A DNA stretch of 64,000 nucleotides from Terebella lapidaria (taxonomy: Eukaryota > Annelida > Polychaeta > Terebellida > Terebellidae), in NCBI GenBank assembly GCA_949152475.1, contig OX424567.1:16703402-16767401 (forward strand). The letters are read 5' to 3'. Below, one piece after another: positions 52,901 through 61,900 of the stretch; positions within the stretch are counted from its first letter, which is position 1, and each line of letters begins with the position of its first letter. Both the position numbers and the translations under genes were made by a program. The notes under the pieces were generated by a model. It was not told where the DNA came from. It did not search any database and was given only the letters and a program-made list of their open reading frames with translations.

Positions 52901-55900
52901 CGGTTCGGCGAAAAAAAATTTTTTTGTCCCAAATCAAGTCACTATTCGTTTTGAGCCATTTCCAGCAAAGAAAAAAAAATTTTTTTTTGACCATTGAAAT
53001 TTTTTTTGGACAGAAAATTTCACCCAATTTTTCCTTCATAATGGGAGCTATGCAGAGTAATCTCATAGAACACTTCAAGATAGAGCCTAAGTATTGGCAC
53101 ATTCAAATGGGAAGTCATATATTGCGGTTTGAGTGGTGACCTTGAATTTGACCTTCAATGACCTTGAAAGGTCAAAACGACCTTTTTTGTCGAAAAAACA
53201 ATGAATTTTGCCTTTGGTGGTCATTTTCTCGAAATTTATTCAGACAGTTTTCCTCAAAATCATGTATAAGATTCTCCTTATGTACCTTTGTGATGTGTAT
53301 AAATTTTTTTGCCTTTGAAATGATGGTCTGCGTTGGGCGGCCATTTTGATTTTTTGACGAGTCGAGAGGAAAATTTTTTTGTCCCAAATCGAGTCACTAT
53401 TCGTTTTGAGCCATTTCCAGCAAAAAAAATTTTTTTTTTGGTCATTGAAAATTGTTTTGGACTTTCAATGACCTTGAAAGGTCAAAACGAAAAAACAATG
53501 AATTTTGTCTTTGGTGGTCATTTTCTCGAAATCTATTCAGACAGTTTCCCTCAAAATCATGTATAAGATTATCCTTATGTACCTTTGTGATGTGTATAAG
53601 TTTTGCTGCCTTTGAATGGACTGCCTGTGAAAATTTGTCATTAACGAAAAAAATCTTTCAAGATGTAACTTGACTTCGTATTGAAGTCCATACAGAAAAT
53701 GTGTTTCTATCAACATTTACGACATGTTTTCACATATAGATTTTAACATCAGAGTAACAATTTATATGTATTCAGCATTCCACGCAATTCACATGATTGA
53801 CGGTAAGCTACAGCACCCTTGGTGCTATGTTTAGTATTCAGTATTTGATCAAATCGAGTAGTGATGGTTTCGAGAGATGAAAATGATCCCAACACCCATT
53901 TAGTACCATGTTTGGAAAACATTATTAGCAGAGTTATGTGAAACTTTATGATGTCAAAGTTACACGTGGCACGTCTATGTTTTAGGACGCCAGGGTCCAC
54001 GAGGACAGCCTGGGGAGACTGGTGAACGAGGTGTTGCCGGTCAGACCGGCGCCACGGGAGCGGCGGGAGGCGCAGGCGAACGTGGTCCACGTGGTCCTGC
54101 CGGCCCTGCTGGCGAGCCTGGCACTCCTGGTGAGGAAGGACCCTTGGGCGCCCAGGGTAGACAGGGACCACAAGGCACCAGAGGCGAGAGAGGTCAGCCC
54201 GGCCCAACTGGAGCCACTGGAAGGGAAGGCGAGCGTGGACCACAGGGGGCTAGGGGCCCACGTGGTGAACCTGGCGAGGCGGGAACTGCTGGACAACCGG
54301 GAACGGATGGAGAAGTCGGACCGGACGGCCCAGCTGGCCCTGCAGGACGACCAGGCGAGGGAGGTCCACGAGGTGAAGCTGGTTTGCCAGGAACTGACGG
54401 ACGGCCTGGGGAGCCAGGTCTAACTGGACCACAAGGTCCCAGAGGTGAACAAGGCGAGCGAGGTGAACCTGGAGAGGCTGGCGAGATTGGATCGATTGGA
54501 TCTCCAGGCCGCAGGGGACCAGCAGGCCGACCTGGAGCACGTGGTGAAACTGGAGAAGCTGGCGGACCTGGTGAACAGGGAACGATAGGTGAGAAAAAAA
54601 ACATAATATCCTGCCAAGCAGAAATTTCATTATGTATGTCATCGCAGGTCAGAGAAAGAGAGCTACATTCGGTACCCATTTCGTGTGTTGAACTTACATA
54701 ATATCCTAAGAACAAAATTGAACAGAAGTGCTAAATACAAGTATCAAGAAACGTGCAGAAAATAAGTCATGTCTTAGTTATTATCAATTAAATAATATGC
54801 CAAAATAATATTTTTCCGAAGTCATTCAAATTCCTAGCTATTTCTTTCTGACAGGACGAGCTGGTCCACGCGGTGCCGCTGGTGAGCGTGGCGAGCGAGG
54901 ACCTCTGGGACCTATCGGCGCTACTGGTCGCCCAGGAACTGATGGTGCAGTTGGTGAGCGCGGTCAGCGCGGCCCAGCAGGCGAGCGAGGTGAACCAGGA
55001 GGTCCTGGAGAAGATGGGACTCCCGGCTCAGATGGTCGTCCCGGCGAGCGTGGACCTCGTGGCCAGCCAGGATCCCAAGGACCGAGAGGCGAGCCTGGAG
55101 AGGTCGGCAACCCTGGCCAGGTGGGTGCTCCTGGAGCTCGAGGAGCAACTGGCCCCGCAGGACCCAGAGGCGAGTCTGGAGACCCCGGCACCACGGGAGC
55201 CACTGGATCAATCGGACGAGTCGGCGAGCGTGGTCCTAGAGGACAGCAAGGCGAGAGAGGCAATCCTGGAGAACCTGGCGAGGGAGGACCCATTGGAAGT
55301 CCCGGAACCGATGGTTTGTAAAATTCAATTTAATTCAAGATCGGTATAAGGAGTGGAATATCATTATTCAAGCTTTCAGTGAAGTCAACTGATCCCTTCA
55401 TCATGGTCATATTTCACTTAATTATTTCTGTAATTATTTCCTAACTCTGATCAAAATAACAAATATTGTTTGCAGGACGCACTGGCCCACGAGGTGCACC
55501 TGGTGAGAGAGGTGAGCGTGGAGGGCCCGGCACGACTGGAGCCACTGGCAGTGTTGGTCGTGCAGGCGAGCGCGGGCCGAGAGGACAACAGGGACCCCAG
55601 GGCGAGCAAGGAGAACCGGGAGAGCCTGGTGCCCCAGGCACGGATGGCCGAGACGGCGCCCAAGGTGAGAGAGGCCCACGTGGTCCAGCTGGACCGGCTG
55701 GACCCACTGGCGAGACAGGCGAGCCTGGAACAGACGGCGAAACGGGACCCGTTGGACGAACTGGCGAACGTGGTACCGCAGGCAGACCTGGATCTCGTGG
55801 TGAGCAGGGCATCCCGGGAGATACTGGAGCCACTGGAGGCATTGGAGCCCCCGGCCTTCGCGGACCGAGAGGACCCCAAGGCGCTAGAGGTATCCCAGGC

Positions 55901-58900
55901 GAGGCTGGAGCGACTGGAACCGACGGACTATCTGGCGAGCGTGGACCTAGAGGACCTGCTGGTCCAGCTGGCCCTGCTGGTGAGACCGGCGGGCCTGGCG
56001 AGCCTGGACAGCCCGGAGCACTGGGACCGAGGGGCACTGCAGGGCCACAGGGGGAACGAGGTGAACCAGGCCCACAGGGCGGTCCAGGACCTGACGGACC
56101 CCTGGGACCAGTTGGTCGACCAGGGCCGCGTGGAGAACGAGGAGAACAGGGCACAAGAGGCGAGACCGGCGCCACAGGAACTGTTGGCACACCAGGTAAA
56201 ATTATCCTAATTACAATAAGTAGAATTGTAATTTTAATGGGAATACCGAACCTACATGTACCGGTATCAAAAAAAAGCCCATTTAGATTATGGATTGAAA
56301 GAGTGAATGATGTTGGGTTGTATTGCATTATCTGCTTCCATGAATATTGATTATCACGTTTATTTAGTAACAAAAGAATATCCACATGCTTTGACATCTT
56401 AGTTTGAAAGATAATTTGAGAAAACAACTTGGAGTTCCATATGTATACCGGTATAATATACAATTGTTCTGGCTAGGAACACGAGGTAACCGAGGTCGTC
56501 AGGGCCCGCAAGGTGAGCGCGGTCAGCCTGGAGGTCCAGGAGCTACTGGCACGGACGGACTACCAGGACTGCGAGGGCCTCAGGGTCCACGTGGCACCCC
56601 AGGTGACCGAGGCGATCCGGGTGAGACTGGCGCCACTGGACCTACTGGACCAACTGGACGACAGGGTGAGCGAGGTCCGCGAGGCGAGCCAGGTGAGACT
56701 GGAGAGCAAGGAGGACCAGGACAGCTAGGCAGCCCCGGCCGCCAGGGACCCAGAGGACCCCAGGGAGAACGTGGTTCGGGTGGTGATATCGGCAGGCCTG
56801 GCGAGACAGGTCGCATTGGACCAGTGGGACCTGCTGGACCAGCTGGTGCTCCTGGTGAAACTGGGGAACCTGGTACGACTGGAGCTACCGGAGGGGCTGG
56901 ACCGAGAGGACCTTCCGGGCCCCAAGGCGAGAGGGGAGAGCCTGGTATCCAGGGATCTCAGGGCCCAGCTGGACGGGATGGTGCCCCGGGAACGCGTGGT
57001 GCTAGAGGTCCGAGAGGCGAGACTGGCGAACCTGGAATCGGAGGCGAGACAGGCGCAACTGGACCACAGGGTGTGTGTTGCTCCAACAAAGCAGTCAAAA
57101 CAATGTAAACGTCAACATTATTTTTTAAAGCTCGGAATAATAATTTAATACAATAAATGTCATTACTGGTATACCGAAACATGCCTTTGGTGTTAAGAGA
57201 GAACCTTGTTGCAACAGTATGCCATTCGATTATCATCATGTACAGGATCCCAGGGACCGAGAGGTGCCCCAGGTCCGACTGGTGAGCTGGGTATTGGCGG
57301 CGACACGGGTGCTACCGGTGCTACAGGCCCACAGGGACCACTTGGCCCCATCGGCGAAAGAGGCCTACGAGGCGAGACGGGTGCTACTGGAGAACAGGGC
57401 CCTCTTGGACCCATTGGGCGTACAGGCGAACGTGGAACCCGAGGGGAGACTGGACCGCCAGGCGAGGAAGGAATCATGGGCCGCCCCGGCGAGCAGGGTG
57501 CCACTGGGCCAAGAGGAGGGCAAGGAGAAAGAGGAGAGCCTGGAATCTCTGGAGGCTCTGGACGAGCAGGAGAACGTGGACAGCCTGGACCTGCTGGCGC
57601 GAGAGGTCAGTATGTCAGATGGAATATTCAACCATGTTACTATTATTTTCGAGAACTGTTTAAAAGCGTTTCCTTATTTAGATTTGTTGCATAATCACTT
57701 ATTTGATTATTTTAAAATACGAATCAATAATAATCCTATTGGTGGATTTGCCGTGCTTCCTTATTATTTTTAACACATGAATCAAGCGTAGGTAATATAA
57801 TGGGTGGATTTGTGGTGTTTTGCTATATACACATACCTTGTCCTCATCGGGTATATATTTGATGATAAATACGCTTTAACGCAGGTGCTCCCGGAGATCA
57901 AGGTGAGCCTGGTATTCTTGGACCGGCCGGTCAGCCAGGCAGACAAGGACTACGTGGACCCACAGGCGAACAAGGCCCCCGTGGCATTCCAGGCGAGACC
58001 GGAGCAACAGGAACGATTGGATCCATGGGACCTCGTGGTACTCAGGGTGAGCGCGGTCAACCAGGCGAGACGGGCGATCCCGGCGAGACAGGCGCCACAG
58101 GACCTGCCGGCAGGACTGGACCTCGTGGTCCCACGGGACAGCGAGGACAGCCCGGAGACGCTGGCGGGGCTGGGACAACTGGAGCCACTGGAGCCACCGG
58201 CAGACAGGGACCAGCAGGCGAGCGCGGACAGCGTGGTGAGCCAGGCGAACAAGGAAATCAGGGACAACCCGGCGAGACTGGACGACCTGGAACTGCTGGC
58301 GCTAGAGGTCAGACTTGTCTTTGAAATTTATAATATAATGAAAAAAACTTTGAGGATTATAAGTAATATGCTCGGCACTCCGTATTATATCACTGCGTAG
58401 TATACAACATACAGGTACTTATGGCAACTTTATCCAGTACTAAATAATTGATACTGATCTGAAAACATATAAATTGACATGAGTAGTTATACGAAGACTC
58501 ACATCTGGAAATCAATATGTTCTTCCATGTGCATTTCAAAGTAATTTATCTGTTTGTTGACAGGCGAGCGTGGCCAGCGAGGCGAGACAGGTCCCGCGGG
58601 AGTGGAAGGCCCTGCAGGACTTCAAGGTCTTCGAGGTCCTCGCGGTGCAGCAGGTCCGCAGGGCGAACGGGGTGGTCCTGGCACCACGGGTGCTACGGGT
58701 ACCATCGGCCGCCAAGGACCGACAGGCCAGCGCGGAGCTCCAGGCGAACGTGGTGAGCCAGGAGAAGTTGGAGGCCCGGGCTCTGATGGTCTGCCTGGTC
58801 TCAGAGGACCCACCGGGCAACAAGGAGAGCGAGGTATGTGTGTGTGTGTGTGGGGTGGGGGAGGGGTGGGGTGTGTATATATGTTGTTTAGCTTAATGAC

Positions 58901-61900
58901 TTAATGACTTTTAGCTTTGAGATCGCATCTAACTATAATATTCAACTGTATTTGTGTGTGTTATTCGGTTTATCGTATTGACAATTATGTCCCCCGGAGG
59001 GGCACATATAGTTGTGAAGTAGCTCCCGTCAGACGTCAGGCGTGTGGCGTGAACCACCGAGCTTGTACACCTTTTCGGGATATTTTAATGAAACTTGACT
59101 TGCAGGTACATGTATAATATTGTAATATGATGATTGGTATTGATTTCGCCAAAATCTGATACACAATATGGCCGCCATTGCAAAGTTTCTGGCAGAATTC
59201 GGCCATGTAACTTGTTATGCAGGTACATATAGGATATGGTAATATGAAGATTGGCATTGAAATAGCAAAATCTAAAAACATATGTGGTCACCATTGAAAA
59301 TTTTGTGCCGAACTCGGCCATGTAGTCTGTACACCTATTAAAAAGGAGAGTCTTCAAGATACCTACACGAAACTTGATATGCATGTTTACATGTACGTGT
59401 TATATGACGATTGGTGACGATTTTCCCTGAAATTCCTAAAACTAGATGTCCACAATCTCACGTTTCGCCCTGAACCCGGGAGACGCTTAAATTACACTCT
59501 CTAAAGTACATAGTTCTCGGGATATCTTCTGTCACTGATGCTGAGCCAATGCCTAAATACCCTTTCATAACATCAACTTTATTCTATACCAAAAATACCT
59601 GCAGTCATTGATATTTATCCTCCGGGGGATATCCTTTGCGGTCGCATGCAACCGAATATACCCAATCATAAATTGATCTCTAATTGAATACATACATTTA
59701 CTACACCAGGTGAACCTGGACCCATTGGTATTGAGGGTGAAGCTGGTCTCTCTGGCCCTCGAGGGCGCCCAGGCGCCGCTGGTCCGAGAGGCTCAGCTGG
59801 TGAGGCAGGACTCCCTGGTCAAGTGGGCGCACCAGGATCACTCGGTCGCGCTGGCGAGAGAGGCGAGCGTGGACCTCCTGGCGAAATCGGCTCGCCTGGT
59901 GAGATTGGCTCGCAGGGACCTCGTGGTCAACCTGGCCGCCAGGGCCCCCAGGGAGAGCGTGGACAATCTGGCATAGAAGGCGAAGCAGGGCAGACTGGCG
60001 CTACTGGTCTCCAAGGTCCGAGAGGACCAGCTGGACCACTTGGCGAACGTGGTGAACCAGGCATTGAAGGGCCTACTGGGCGAATGGGACCCACTGGACC
60101 ACGCGGTGAACGCGGAGAACGCGGACCCATTGGAATTGGAGGTGAAACTGGCGCGACTGGATTAGTTGGACTTCCAGGCTCTGCTGGCGCTACAGGCGAA
60201 CGTGGCGATCGAGGATCCCAAGGAGACACTGGTGCAACCGGTTCTATTGGCCGTCCTGGGACGAGAGGACCTCGAGGTCCCGCTGGCGAACCAGGTGACC
60301 GAGGAGAGACTGGCGCTACTGGGACTCCAGGACGTGACGGGGAGCAGGGATTGAGAGGCCCGAGAGGGGAGCGTGGACCGGCTGGATCGATAGGAGAGTC
60401 TGGTGAACCAGGACCCACAGGACTCCGTGGTCCACGTGGGCGCACCGGCGAACAGGGAACCAGGGGTGCCCCGGGCGAGCAGGGTAAGGAAATAGTATCT
60501 TATACAGACCGTTCAGTGTTTGACTGTTATTCAATATGCACTGAAACACTAAAAATAGAATGGCAAGAAACTGCCTTCATACATTTTGAAAACAAAAATG
60601 TATTCAGTATTCTATTACATTGCATAATATCTTGCAACAATGGAATTGACTAAACTGCAAGATAAAATAACAATACATTTACATGTACCATCGTCAAACA
60701 GGTGAGCTCGGAACGGAAGGACGACCTGGCGAACAAGGACTGCGCGGTACTCAAGGACAGAGAGGCGCCCCGGGTATTGTTGGCGAACCTGGTGAACTCG
60801 GAGCCCCCGGACTGCCGGGCCTTAGAGGTCCCACTGGCGAGCGAGGTCGGTTCTGCATATGGTTGCTGCTTTATTACCAATTATCGTGAAAACCACTAGA
60901 AAGCGCCCACATGATATGATATGTAGGCCTAATGGCTTCCAAAATACAAATTTGTCATTCTGTTATTGTTCATGAATTTGAAGTTGATATCAAGCTTTTA
61001 ATATTCAGTGCACATTGTGGCATTTCGAAACTATATGATTATCCAATATTTACTCATGTCTTAAGGCCCTGCTGGCGGTATTGGAGACGTGGGTGAGACG
61101 GGTGCTACTGGCCAGATCGGCAGAACTGGACCTGCTGGACCCGCCGGCGAACGCGGTGGCCGAGGAGAGACCGGGGCAATTGGTGCCATCGGCAGCGTCG
61201 GTCGCCAAGGACCCCGCGGCCCTGCAGGCGAGCCAGGAGAGAGGGGAGAGCCAGGCAGACTGGGTGAGGTTGGCAGGATCGGAGAACAGGGACGACAGGG
61301 TGAAAGAGGACCCACTGGAGGCCCCGGTGATACGGGAGCTACGGGCGGTATTGGACAGCCCGGAAATAGAGGTCAGTACGACAGTGTCTTGTGCATGTTT
61401 GACAATACAACATGACAGTCAGTGCTAGTACCGAATAAATATCAATATCATATATGGTAGTATGTCGATATGAATTCTAATAATTTTTCTACAAAATGAT
61501 TGCCATCAGCTCATCTCGTTTGTCAAATATATCCGATGACCCAGTATTTAAATACCACTAGCATACATGTATACCGCTGACAATATTAATATTTTCCCTA
61601 GGACCACGAGGCCCGCGTGGACCCGCTGGTGAGCCTGGCGACTTGGGCGTTACTGGGGGAACTGGAGCCACTGGCAGACCTGGAGGTCCAGGACCTCGAG
61701 GGCCTGCAGGAGAGACTGGGCTGCGAGGGGACACAGGAGCCACAGGCGGATTTGGACCGAGAGGAACTGCGGGTTAGTGATTACGAAGTCATTGATATGA
61801 AAGAAAATAATTATTAATTTATCATCAACACGATCACGATGAGATTATGACGATGATGATTAAATAAAGAAGCCTAAACATCAAATTCCACGAGTACATG

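Noticed and set aside
55441-56463. Long minus-strand Gly/Pro-rich frame (340 codons), and similar ones at 37601-38173, 36324-36683, 20423-20701 and elsewhere
   Set aside because: The reverse complement of GGN-CCN repeats is again Gly/Pro-rich, so these mirror the real exons. They run into introns, lack consistent splice sites and have no signal peptide.
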